Shown one piece after another: positions 6,599 to 12,369 of a stretch of 12,369 bases of DNA (position 1 is the stretch's first letter; each line of letters begins with the position of its first letter). Made by a program: the position numbers and the translations under genes. This DNA is from UBA2883 sp050873965. GTDB taxonomy: Bacteria > Cyanobacteriota > Vampirovibrionia > Gastranaerophilales > Gastranaerophilaceae. The stretch spans positions 1 to 12,369 of the forward strand of contig JBNMJS010000054.1 in the NCBI GenBank assembly GCA_050873965.1, given 5' to 3'. The notes below the pieces were generated by a model, which saw only the letters and a list, made by a program, of their open reading frames with translations, was not told where the DNA came from and searched no databases.

Positions 6599-7417
6599 CT
6601 ATTCTTTTACTCCACCTTTCATCATATCATTGATGATGTATTTTTTACCTATTAAAAATATTAGTATAGCAGGTATTGTACAAATAACAGAACAAGCCAA
6701 TAAATCACCCCAAACAATGACTTCTCTATAACTGCCTTTGAATATAGCAAGCCCTAGTGGTAATGTTCTCATTGATTCAGAATTTGTTATGATAAGTGGC
6801 CAAATGAAACTATTCCAACTTGTTATAAATGTGAAAATTCCAAGAGTAGCAATTGCTGGTGTAGCAAGTGGACAAACAATTTTTATAAACATTTGTAGTT
6901 TGTTGCAACCATCAATGATAGATGCATCTTCCAATTCTTTTGGGAATGATAAAAAATGTTGACGCATCAAAAATACTCCAAAGCCACCAAATATCCCTGG
7001 TAGTATTAACGCTGCGTATGTATCAACAAGGTGAAGTTCTCTCATTATAAAGAATAATGGGATAATATTTACTTGTGGTGGAATGAACATTGTTATTAAT
7101 ATTATAAAAAATAATGTGTTTCTAAATCTGAAATCTAGTCTTGCAAAGGCATATCCGGCCAATGTTGATATAATTATTTGTCCTATAGTTGTAAATATAG
7201 ATACAATTAGACTGTTAAAGAAGTATCTAATAACAGGTATTGTATTGTTTACGTGTACATAATTATTTAATGTTAGATGTTGAATTGTTCCATTTATATC
7301 GTTGAAAGATATTTGATTGCCAGTTGAGATTGATATTAAAACCATTACAAGGAATGGTGCAAGCATACTTATTGCTGTAAAAATTAATATTGTATGTAAA
7401 ATGAATTTTTTCAACAT
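6599..7417 (-). CDS. Carbohydrate ABC transporter permease (MalG/UgpE/AraQ type)
   Basis: A 272-residue inner-membrane permease, the usual length for the second permease of sugar-uptake ABC importers (CUT1 family). About six TM helices are visible (7-29, 66-92, 102-124, 135-155, 186-208, 238-257). The cytoplasmic EAA loop, which couples to the ATPase, reads EDASIIDGCN...FIKIVCPL (163-184), with Asp in place of the first Ala and the DG and P positions kept. Early NSLIVS and GYAFARL and the C-terminal KGGVKE fit the family. No partner permease, binding protein or ATPase lies in this window. They could be on the minus strand elsewhere or encoded apart. The ATG is preceded by CAAAACT with no ribosome site. 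The substrate cannot be told. Confidence 0.9.
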   Translation of the reverse strand: MLKKFILHTILIFTAISMLAPFLVMVLISISTGNQISFNDINGTIQHLTLNNYVHVNNTIPVIRYFFNSLIVSIFTTIGQIIISTLAGYAFARLDFRFRNTLFFIILITMFIPPQVNIIPLFFIMRELHLVDTYAALILPGIFGGFGVFLMRQHFLSFPKELEDASIIDGCNKLQMFIKIVCPLATPAIATLGIFTFITSWNSFIWPLIITNSESMRTLPLGLAIFKGSYREVIVWGDLLACSVICTIPAILIFLIGKKYIINDMMKGGVKE

Positions 7418-7426
7418 AGTTTTGAT

Positions 7427-7435
7427 TTTATCACA
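7427..7435 (-). promoter_or_regulatory. Candidate extended -10 of the permease gene
   Basis: On the minus strand TGTGATAAA, an extended -10 form, ends nine bases before the permease ATG. No clear -35 was found. If used, the mRNA would have a leader of only a few bases. This agrees with the lack of a ribosome site. Confidence 0.3.
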
Positions 7436-7451
7436 ATTCTAATATGAATGC

Positions 7452-7479
7452 TTGATATAAAAAAGAAAAATATTATATA
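7452..7479 (+). promoter_or_regulatory. Candidate promoter of the first barrel-protein gene
   Basis: TTGATA (7452-7457), 16 bp and TATATA (7474-7479) precede the preferred ATG at 7490. An alternative -10, TATAAT (7478-7483), has a longer spacer of 20 bp. Either one puts the transcription start within a few bases of the ATG. No ribosome site is present. Confidence 0.45.
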
Positions 7480-7489
7480 TAATAATAGT

Positions 7490-8071
7490 ATGAAGAAAAT
7501 ATTCTTAATAGTTTTATCTATGTTTTTGTTAGTAGGAAATGTTTATGCTGATTCTTGCTTAACTCGAGATTATGATGGTATTGAAGTACCTGCAGGTAGT
7601 TTTGTTCAAGTGATTTCTTTGCAAGATTTTTCTACTGCATATAGTGATAGTACTAATCAATTAAAATTTGTTTGTATAAATGATGTTTTTGAGTTTGAAA
7701 CAAAAATTATACCAAAGGGTACAGTGTTTTATGGGTTTATTGAAAAGAAAAATGAACCTGTAATTGGAACACACGCTTCAATGGTTGTAAGAATTACAAA
7801 AATGGTTTATGCTGACGGTTTTACAATTCCAATAAGAGCATATATTTATACTGCTAATGGTAATTTGATTGGTGGAGATATGACAGAACCTGAAGTTTAC
7901 GACAAGATGCCACATTATCAAGAAAAGATTGCTAGACATTTTGTAGGGGTTTTGCAATATGTTCCAGGTGCATCTAGAAAAATGGGGGAACATGTTACTG
8001 TTGCATCTGGTGCTAATTTGTTGATAGTTTTTACAGAACCAACATTTATTACGCACACCTTAACAGATTGA
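7490..8071 (+). CDS. Secreted VirB10/TrbI-like barrel-domain protein, short form
   Basis: A 193-residue exported protein. I start at ATG 7490, not 7448, because this gives a clean signal peptide (MKKIFLIVL...VYA, cut near residue 20). The mature part follows the pattern of the VirB10/TrbI C-terminal beta-barrel domain: a VPAG opening (33-36), a strand ending before IPKGTVFYGFIE (74-85), VVRITKMVYADGFTIPI (99-115), GNLIGGD (124-130) and a closing VASGANLLIVFTEP (171-184). It is a paralogue of the next gene: IPKGTVFYGFIE parallels APAGSSVVGNVIE, and the closing segments match residue by residue. It lacks the glycine zipper of that paralogue. The membrane anchor and Pro-rich arm of true VirB10 are absent. 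The relation to VirB10 is by pattern. A role as an envelope partner of the nearby TonB motor is inferred. Confidence 0.7.
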   Translation: MKKIFLIVLSMFLLVGNVYADSCLTRDYDGIEVPAGSFVQVISLQDFSTAYSDSTNQLKFVCINDVFEFETKIIPKGTVFYGFIEKKNEPVIGTHASMVVRITKMVYADGFTIPIRAYIYTANGNLIGGDMTEPEVYDKMPHYQEKIARHFVGVLQYVPGASRKMGEHVTVASGANLLIVFTEPTFITHTLTD

Positions 8072-8095
8072 CATAATTTAGATTGATATTAAAAT
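8068..8095 (+). promoter_or_regulatory. Candidate promoter overlapping the preceding stop codon
   Basis: TTGACA (8068-8073) overlaps the stop of the upstream gene. After 16 bp, TAAAAT (8090-8095) follows. Transcription would start about 57 bases before the next ATG. That gene has a strong ribosome site, so it probably has its own promoter. Confidence 0.5.
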
Positions 8096-8158
8096 ATATA
8101 TTAAGGGATTTTTTAATTAAATTTTTTGTAAGACTACTATTAAATAGGAGGAGATATT

Positions 8159-8893
8159 ATGCAAAAGAAGATAAGTATGGTATTATTGGCTTCTTTGTTG
8201 ACAATGAATATATCTATGGCTGCATCAAATTATTCATATAATAACGGTGCTAAAGTGCCACAATATCAACAAAATTATTATTCTAATCAACAATATTCTT
8301 CAAAACAAACCTTGAAGGGTAGAGTTGTTACAGTTCCTGCAGGTCAAAACATTCCTGTTGTAACTACGACTCCTATTAGTTCATCAAGTGCTTATTTAGG
8401 TCAAGTTTACACAATAGCATTGGCTTCTGATTTTTGTTATAACGGTTCTGTTGTTGCACCGGCAGGTAGTTCTGTTGTTGGTAATGTTATTGAAGTTACA
8501 CACGCTAAACGAGGTAGTATGAATGGTAAGTTATGCATAAGATTTAATCAGATTGTAACACCTTATGGCTTACAAATACCTATTTCTGCAATTATTAAAA
8601 CAGATGATAAGAGTGGTGTTTTAGTTGGCGGAACTAAGTTAGATGTAGCAAAAAACTATGGTAAAGATATGGCAGTTGGTGCTGGTGTTGGTGCTTTATC
8701 AGGTGTTGTATTTGGTGCACTTGCCGGTGGTAGTGTTGGTAGAGGTGCAGCATTGGGTACAGCAGTTGGTGCTGGCGGTGGTGTAGTTAAATCTGTTATT
8801 GATAAAGGTAACAATGTTGATATTCCAGCAGGTGCATCTTTTGATATTGTTTTAACCCAACCAATTACTGTTACACCTACTTATAGTGATTAA
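8159..8893 (+). CDS. Secreted VirB10/TrbI-like barrel protein with glycine zipper
   Basis: A 244-residue exported protein. Residues 1-22 are a signal peptide (cut near SMAA), then a Tyr/Gln/Asn-rich linker (23-50). The barrel-like pattern follows: VVTVPAGQNIPVV (56-68), SSSSAYLGQVYTIAL (74-88), VVAPAGSSVVGNVIEV (98-113), KLCIRFNQIVTPYGLQIPISA (124-144) and VLVGGT (154-159). Residues 172-210 are a glycine-zipper-like segment (GAGVGAL...GALAGGSVGRG...GAGGG), then the closing strand DIPAGASFDIVLTQPI (221-236). In VirB10 and TrbI the same position holds the helical extension that inserts in the outer membrane. A membrane-inserting hairpin is therefore plausible here. AGGAGGAG (8146-8153) lies five bases before the ATG. 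The TonB gene follows after 84 bp. The function is inferred, and the family call is by pattern. Confidence 0.75.
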   Translation: MQKKISMVLLASLLTMNISMAASNYSYNNGAKVPQYQQNYYSNQQYSSKQTLKGRVVTVPAGQNIPVVTTTPISSSSAYLGQVYTIALASDFCYNGSVVAPAGSSVVGNVIEVTHAKRGSMNGKLCIRFNQIVTPYGLQIPISAIIKTDDKSGVLVGGTKLDVAKNYGKDMAVGAGVGALSGVVFGALAGGSVGRGAALGTAVGAGGGVVKSVIDKGNNVDIPAGASFDIVLTQPITVTPTYSD

Positions 8894-8906
8894 ATATAGT
8901 AGTCAA

Positions 8907-8954
8907 TTGATTTAAGATATTTGGAGGATATGTTTAAACTGTTTTTGGTTTAAA
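8907..8954 (+). promoter_or_regulatory. Candidate promoter and hairpin leader before the TonB gene
   Basis: TTGATT (8907-8912), 16 bp and TATGTT (8929-8934) make a possible promoter. A small hairpin, TTTAAAC (8933-8939) with GTTTAAA (8948-8954), follows. The same stretch reads as a seven-codon ORF (ATG 8930 to TAA 8953) preceded by GGAGG, but with only two bases between. Both readings are weak. Confidence 0.25.
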
Positions 8955-8977
8955 ATTTCCGAAGAAAAGAAAGAAAA

Positions 8978-10189
8978 ATGAGCATATTAGGAAACAAATA
9001 CGAAATACTAGATGAAGAGGAAAATCAGGGATATACGATTCCTGCAGTAGTTAAGAAAGATGATGAGGGGCTTAATTTTAAAAAGTCTGTAATTCTTTCT
9101 ACGTTATTGCACCCAGGTTCAGTTGCTGTGGCTTGGTTGTTAATTATTATTCTTGGTATTTTAGGAATTCATTTAGATTTATTCAAAAAACCTGTATTAC
9201 AGGATAAAAAAGACATTGAGTTTGTTCTTGTTGATAAACAAGATATTCCACGTGACAAAAACACAAAGAATAGAGCAGATATGAACTCACGTTCAGGTGG
9301 TGTTAGAGATAAAAAACGTCCAGTTGTTTTACCTACTGGTACATCTACTAAACCATCAAAACCATCTGCTGCATCATCTAGTTTACAAAAGATGATTAAA
9401 GAGCAACAAAAACAAATTAGAAAAGAGCAAGTGCAACAGAAAAAAGCAATACAGAAGAAAGTTGTTCAACAAAAGGCTGCTGAACAAAAACATCCTGTAA
9501 GTGAAAATGTTAGCCGTCAAAATAGACCGTCACCAAAACCAGTGACACGTCCGACAGCAGCACCTTCATCAAGACCTGTATCTGCACCAAGAACTGTTGC
9601 TCCACGTCAAACAACACCGTTTGCAGTCCCTGTTCCATCTGGGGCACCTAGAGGTAATTATTTATCAACAGGTCCAGTTGGTGGTACTGGTGCTAAGAGT
9701 GGTGCTCATTCAGGAGGATATTCTTCTGGTGGTGGAACTGGTAGAGGTTATGCTCCTACTCCATCATTATCAACATATAAAGGTGCTGGTGGCTCAGGCT
9801 CAAGTAGAGGCTCTGGTGGTGGTAGAGGTACTGGTGGCTATGCTGGCAACCCTGGTGGTGGCGGTGGTCGTCCTGGTATTGATGCAATTAGAGAACCTGA
9901 TTTTGGACCTTATATGAGAGAATTGCAAAGAAGAATTAAATTTAATTGGCACCCACCAAAAGGTAATGAAAGTAGAAAGGTAGTACTTTTATTCAAGATT
10001 GCTAAGAATGGACAATTGTTATCTTGTAGAGTATATCGTTCTTCAGGATTGCCTGCAGCAGACCAAGCTGCTCTAAATGCAGTAAAATTAACTGCTCCAT
10101 TTAGACCATTGCCTGCTGAATATAAGGGTACAAACATAGATATTCAATTTACGTTTGACTATAACGTATTTGGTGGATCATTACGATAA
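8978..10189 (+). CDS. TonB/TolA-type energy-transducing protein
   Basis: A 403-residue inner-membrane protein that would carry force from the ExbB-ExbD motor across the periplasm. In order: a 46-residue cytoplasmic N-terminus, longer than in typical TonB; SxxxH (S41 to H45), matching the TonB motif needed for coupling; a TM helix (about 48-66); a Gln/Lys-rich coiled coil (about 135-171); a Pro-rich stretch (182-225); a Gly/Ser-rich flexible stretch (about 226-299); and a TonB C-terminal domain (308-397: YMRELQRRIKFNW, VLLFKIAKNGQLLSCRVYRSSG, AALNAVKLTAPFRPLP, IDIQFTFDY). The coiled coil resembles TolA and the C-terminus resembles TonB, so the name is left open. The ATG follows a purine-rich AAGAAAAGAAAG. 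The ExbB gene follows after 30 bp. Confidence 0.93.
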   Translation: MSILGNKYEILDEEENQGYTIPAVVKKDDEGLNFKKSVILSTLLHPGSVAVAWLLIIILGILGIHLDLFKKPVLQDKKDIEFVLVDKQDIPRDKNTKNRADMNSRSGGVRDKKRPVVLPTGTSTKPSKPSAASSSLQKMIKEQQKQIRKEQVQQKKAIQKKVVQQKAAEQKHPVSENVSRQNRPSPKPVTRPTAAPSSRPVSAPRTVAPRQTTPFAVPVPSGAPRGNYLSTGPVGGTGAKSGAHSGGYSSGGGTGRGYAPTPSLSTYKGAGGSGSSRGSGGGRGTGGYAGNPGGGGGRPGIDAIREPDFGPYMRELQRRIKFNWHPPKGNESRKVVLLFKIAKNGQLLSCRVYRSSGLPAADQAALNAVKLTAPFRPLPAEYKGTNIDIQFTFDYNVFGGSLR

Positions 10190-10219
10190 TTAACGAGAAA
10201 CAGAAAAGAGGATAAAATT

Positions 10220-10867
10220 ATGGAATTATTATTACATTCAATTCAAATGGACTGGCCGGTATTGTTACCGATTTTGGTTTGTTCAATTCTTGTATTAGCA
10301 GCAGTTATAAACAGATTATCTTTTTATAACAAGAATAAACGTGATGTTGTTTTATTCATTCCAAAACTTCAAAAAGAATTAGCAAAAGACAACCTTGTTG
10401 GTGCTCAAAACTTGGCTATCCAATGTGGTGGTGTAATAGGTGAAGTTACAGAAGAAGCAGTTAGAATTTTCAATGAACAAAGAAAAGGTTTTTCTCGTTC
10501 ATTTGATATTGCAGCAAGTTTAGCAACTAGAAAATTGGAAAACCACTTAACTATTTTAGGTACAATTGGTGGTGTTGCTCCTTTCTTAGGTTTGTTTGGT
10601 ACAGTTGTTAGAATTCTTTATACATTCCAAGACTTGGCAACTCAAGGTAACCAATCTGCAGCAGTTGCAATGGGTATTGGTTCAGCATTGATTGCTACAG
10701 CATTCGGTTTGGGTGTTGCGATTGTTGCAGTTATTGCGTACAACACTTTCCAAGCAACAGTTAAAAGATATGAAGATGACTTCCAATTGATTAAGTTATT
10801 ATTCTTGAGTTTTGTTGACTCAGATGATGATACAACTGCAACATCTTCTTCAAATATAGCTTTATAA
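10220..10867 (+). CDS. exbB: MotA/TolQ/ExbB-family proton channel subunit
   Basis: A 215-residue inner-membrane subunit of the proton-driven motor that powers the TonB-type protein. It has three TM helices at about 13-31, 108-135 and 150-177, with the large cytoplasmic loop between the first two. The signature LGLFGTVVRI (123-132) is present, and the two channel threonines are kept (T128 and T160, corresponding to E. coli ExbB T148 and T181). In TM3 the usual GIAEAL...AIPAV reads GIGSAL...AIVAV. The conserved glutamate (E. coli E176) is thus Ser155, and the proline is Val. The C-terminus ends in an acidic and Ser/Thr tail. AGAGGA (10207-10212) precedes the ATG. It is cotranscribed with the TonB-type gene upstream and exbD downstream (14-bp gap). 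Confidence 0.93.
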   Translation: MELLLHSIQMDWPVLLPILVCSILVLAAVINRLSFYNKNKRDVVLFIPKLQKELAKDNLVGAQNLAIQCGGVIGEVTEEAVRIFNEQRKGFSRSFDIAASLATRKLENHLTILGTIGGVAPFLGLFGTVVRILYTFQDLATQGNQSAAVAMGIGSALIATAFGLGVAIVAVIAYNTFQATVKRYEDDFQLIKLLFLSFVDSDDDTTATSSSNIAL

Positions 10868-10881
10868 TAAGGATTTAAGAA

Positions 10882-11355
10882 ATGGCTATAAAATCTAGCA
10901 AAGATGCATTATTTACAGAAATAAATATCACACCGTTAACAGATATTTTCTTGGTACTGTTGATTATTATGATGGTTGTTGCTCCAACGTTTCAATCTTC
11001 AAGTAGCCATGTGACAGTTCCAGAAATCAATAATGGTACTTCTATTGAAGAACGTAACGCTACTGTTTCTGTTACACAAAATGGTACAGTCTATCTTAAT
11101 GATAAATTGGTTAATGTGGCTAATTTAGCAGTTGAATTAGAACGTATTAAACCAACGCTTCAAAAACAAGAGGTTTTGGTTAAAGCCGATGAAAAGGTTA
11201 AAAGTTCTGTAATAATGGATATTATGGATGCGGCTCAAGAAGCACAATACAAAAAATTGGTTGTTGCAGGTGAGCCATTGACTAAAAAGGCTCAAAGAGC
11301 ACTTGAAAACGAAAATAAGAAAATTGAACAAGCAGAAGAAGCTTTAGAAAACTAA
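10882..11355 (+). CDS. exbD: ExbD/TolR-family motor subunit 1, with coiled-coil tail
   Basis: A 157-residue inner-membrane protein with one TM helix (about 18-35) in the signature INITPLTDIFLVLLIIMMVVAP. D21 is the proton-carrying aspartate of the family. A short cytoplasmic N-terminus precedes the helix. The periplasmic domain (about 43-135) carries the usual strand pattern (ATVSVTQNGTVYLNDK, VLVKADEKVKSSVIMDIMDAA, KLVVAGEP). Residues 134-157 form an extra Lys/Glu-rich helical tail that the second ExbD lacks, so the protein is longer than the usual 130-145. TAAGGA (10868-10873) precedes the ATG. It sits 14 bp after exbB and 11 bp before its paralogue. Confidence 0.93.
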   Translation: MAIKSSKDALFTEINITPLTDIFLVLLIIMMVVAPTFQSSSSHVTVPEINNGTSIEERNATVSVTQNGTVYLNDKLVNVANLAVELERIKPTLQKQEVLVKADEKVKSSVIMDIMDAAQEAQYKKLVVAGEPLTKKAQRALENENKKIEQAEEALEN

Positions 11356-11366
11356 GGTAGGAGATA

Positions 11367-11744
11367 ATGAGAGATAGTTTTAATGAAATAAATATCACAC
11401 CTTTAACCGATATATTTTTGGTACTTTTAATCATAATGATGGTTATTGCACCAATGATGGATCAACAAGGTTTGAAACTTATGGTTCCACAAGCAGTTAA
11501 GGAACAAAGTACGAAAGAATTTAAGACTATGAATTTTGTTGTTGCTGCTGATGGTAGTTATTCAATTGATGGACAGACTGTAAGTGAAGATAATTTAGAG
11601 TCAGTTATGAGCGAGAAGATTAAAACTTGTCCAGATGGTTTGTTGATTATGGCTGAACCAAATGCTGAACACGGTTATGTTGTTAAATTGATTGACGTTG
11701 CAAGAAGTCTTGGTGTTACAAGCGTTTCTGTTCAAGGTATTTAA
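11367..11744 (+). CDS. exbD: ExbD/TolR-family motor subunit 2
   Basis: A 125-residue paralogue of the preceding ExbD with a very short cytoplasmic N-terminus (about six residues before EINITPL). The TM segment EINITPLTDIFLVLLIIMMV is identical in both proteins, with the essential aspartate at D15. The 17 bases GAAATAAATATCACACC are also identical in the two genes. The periplasmic domains differ clearly (here FVVAADGSYSIDGQTV, LIMAEPNAEHGYVVKLIDVA). Selection on the membrane part, or gene conversion, has thus kept it alike while the outer parts diverged. TAGGAG lies upstream of the ATG. Two ExbD genes behind tonB-exbB are known in Xanthomonas (exbD1-exbD2). A terminator hairpin follows at 11787. 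Confidence 0.93.
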   Translation: MRDSFNEINITPLTDIFLVLLIIMMVIAPMMDQQGLKLMVPQAVKEQSTKEFKTMNFVVAADGSYSIDGQTVSEDNLESVMSEKIKTCPDGLLIMAEPNAEHGYVVKLIDVARSLGVTSVSVQGI

Positions 11745-11786
11745 TTATTCTTGTTTTATAGTAAAGAAGAGAATGTAATTTTATAT

Positions 11787-11823
11787 AAAAATATCTCATC
11801 ATAGTTTTGATGAGATATTTTTT
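11787..11823 (+). terminator. Terminator hairpin overlapping the start of the OmpA-like gene
   Basis: AAAAATATCTCATCA (11787-11801) and TGATGAGATATTTTT (11808-11822) pair perfectly over 15 bp around a 6-nt loop. The right arm runs into six Ts (11818-11823). It has the form of a rho-independent terminator for the tonB-exbB-exbD-exbD operon, though the stem is AT-rich. The ATG of the next gene (11810) lies in the right arm. The structure may therefore also act as an attenuator or hide the start codon. Confidence 0.7.
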
Positions 11824-12214
11824 GTTTGTATGTTTAATACTTTGCTTATGTTGTTCTTCTGTTGTGGCAAGTACATCTTTTAAGGGTTTTTTATTGAATG
11901 AGAATAGTGTTGTTGTGTATCCTATTGATGATTTATTTGAGGGCGTATGTTTGTCTGAGGTTGGTAAGCAAAAAATGGAGGATTTGAAAGACAAATTTGA
12001 AGATAAGACAATATTTATTGAATGTTATACAAATGAGGTTGGTGATTATAAATCAAGTTGGGAGTTAGCATTAATATATTCTTATAATCTTACGTTATAT
12101 TTAATAAAAAATTGTGATATTAAGGCTGAAAATATAACATATATTGGATATGGATTTTCTTCTAGATATGAAAATTTATCTAATGTAATAGTTTTTTATG
12201 TGTATGATAAATAA
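11810..12214 (+). CDS. Diverged OmpA-like periplasmic protein
   Basis: A 134-residue exported protein. The signal peptide (MRYFLFVCLILC...VVAS) begins at ATG 11810. A TTG at 11807 would add one residue. It is Cys-rich but has no proper lipobox, so cleavage near residue 20 by signal peptidase I is more likely than lipidation. Residues about 47-131 follow the OmpA/Pal C-terminal pattern: LSEVGKQKMEDLKDKF, TIFIECYTNEVGD, a helix ending LTLYLIKN, ITYIGYGFSSRYENLSNVIVFYV. In peptidoglycan-binding members the turn is GxTDxxG and the helix carries RA. Here the Asp is Asn (CYTNEVG) and no Arg is at the helix position. The gene is very AT-rich. No ribosome site is visible, and the start lies in a hairpin. 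Its place after the motor genes recalls Pal in tol-pal loci. Confidence 0.65.
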   Translation: MRYFLFVCLILCLCCSSVVASTSFKGFLLNENSVVVYPIDDLFEGVCLSEVGKQKMEDLKDKFEDKTIFIECYTNEVGDYKSSWELALIYSYNLTLYLIKNCDIKAENITYIGYGFSSRYENLSNVIVFYVYDK

Positions 12215-12369
12215 TTTTATGAAAGGTGTATATCCTAAGTATATACAATGTTTCAGAGTGTAACGAAGTTAAATAAAAAAGTCAATTTTTGAAAAAGAAA
12301 AAACTTTATATAAGTACGGGAATTAAAATTTAATAAGTTGAAATCGAGGATGAATAGTCTGAGTAATTA

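Noticed and set aside
9597..9917. 106-codon ORF rich in Val and Leu inside the TonB-type gene
   Set aside because: It is a shifted reading of the Gly-rich repeats of the real gene.
11716..11994. Minus-strand 92-codon ORF over the exbD/OmpA-like junction
   Set aside because: It crosses the terminator hairpin and the OmpA-like signal peptide. The plus-strand gene has a far better protein pattern.
12215..12369. Start of a further gene or RNA at the right edge (ATG 12350; 14-codon ORF at 12219)
   Set aside because: There is no ribosome site at proper spacing and too little sequence. The only structure is a weak GTATAT/ATATAC pair at 12228-12246.

Overview
The window comes from an AT-rich bacterium with a two-membrane envelope. 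Evidence for an outer membrane is a TonB-family protein with its ExbB/ExbD motor, VirB10/TrbI-like barrel proteins and an OmpA-like protein. An AMIN-like domain protein, very low GC content and secreted proteins of unknown function fit a gut Melainabacteria/Vampirovibrionia lineage (Candidatus Gastranaerophilales). That placement is an inference from style and gene content, not from a marker gene.

Layout. Positions 1-1298 hold very AT-rich genes of unknown function: the 3' end of a membrane protein, a double-TM protein of similar tail layout, and two tiny coupled ORFs. Positions 1299-1887 are non-coding and packed with palindromes, ending in a strong terminator. Positions 1888-3624 (minus) encode prolyl-tRNA synthetase. 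A divergent spacer with a GACC-GAAT-GGTC inverted repeat leads to an AMIN-like/TM protein (3875-4864) followed by a terminator. pncC (5063-5572) has a near-consensus promoter almost touching its ATG and converges, with an 11-bp overlap, on a minus-strand helical-repeat protein (5562-6488). Behind that lies a lone sugar-type ABC permease (6599-7417, minus).

Positions 7490-12214 (plus) form an envelope-energisation locus: two paralogous secreted VirB10/TrbI-like barrel proteins, a TonB-type protein, an ExbB/TolQ proton-channel subunit, two tandem ExbD/TolR subunits, then a diverged OmpA-like protein. Gaps from the TonB gene to the second ExbD gene are 30, 14 and 11 bp, which indicates an operon. 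The likely logic is that ExbB plus two ExbD types harvest proton motive force, the TonB-like protein carries force across the periplasm, and the barrel and OmpA-like proteins are candidate envelope partners.

The most unusual points are: the ExbB channel lacks the usual TM3 glutamate; the OmpA-like protein lacks the usual peptidoglycan-binding Asp/Arg; its start codon and signal-peptide codons sit inside the terminator hairpin of the motor operon; and several genes look leaderless. No rRNA, tRNA, CRISPR array, transposase or phage gene was seen.
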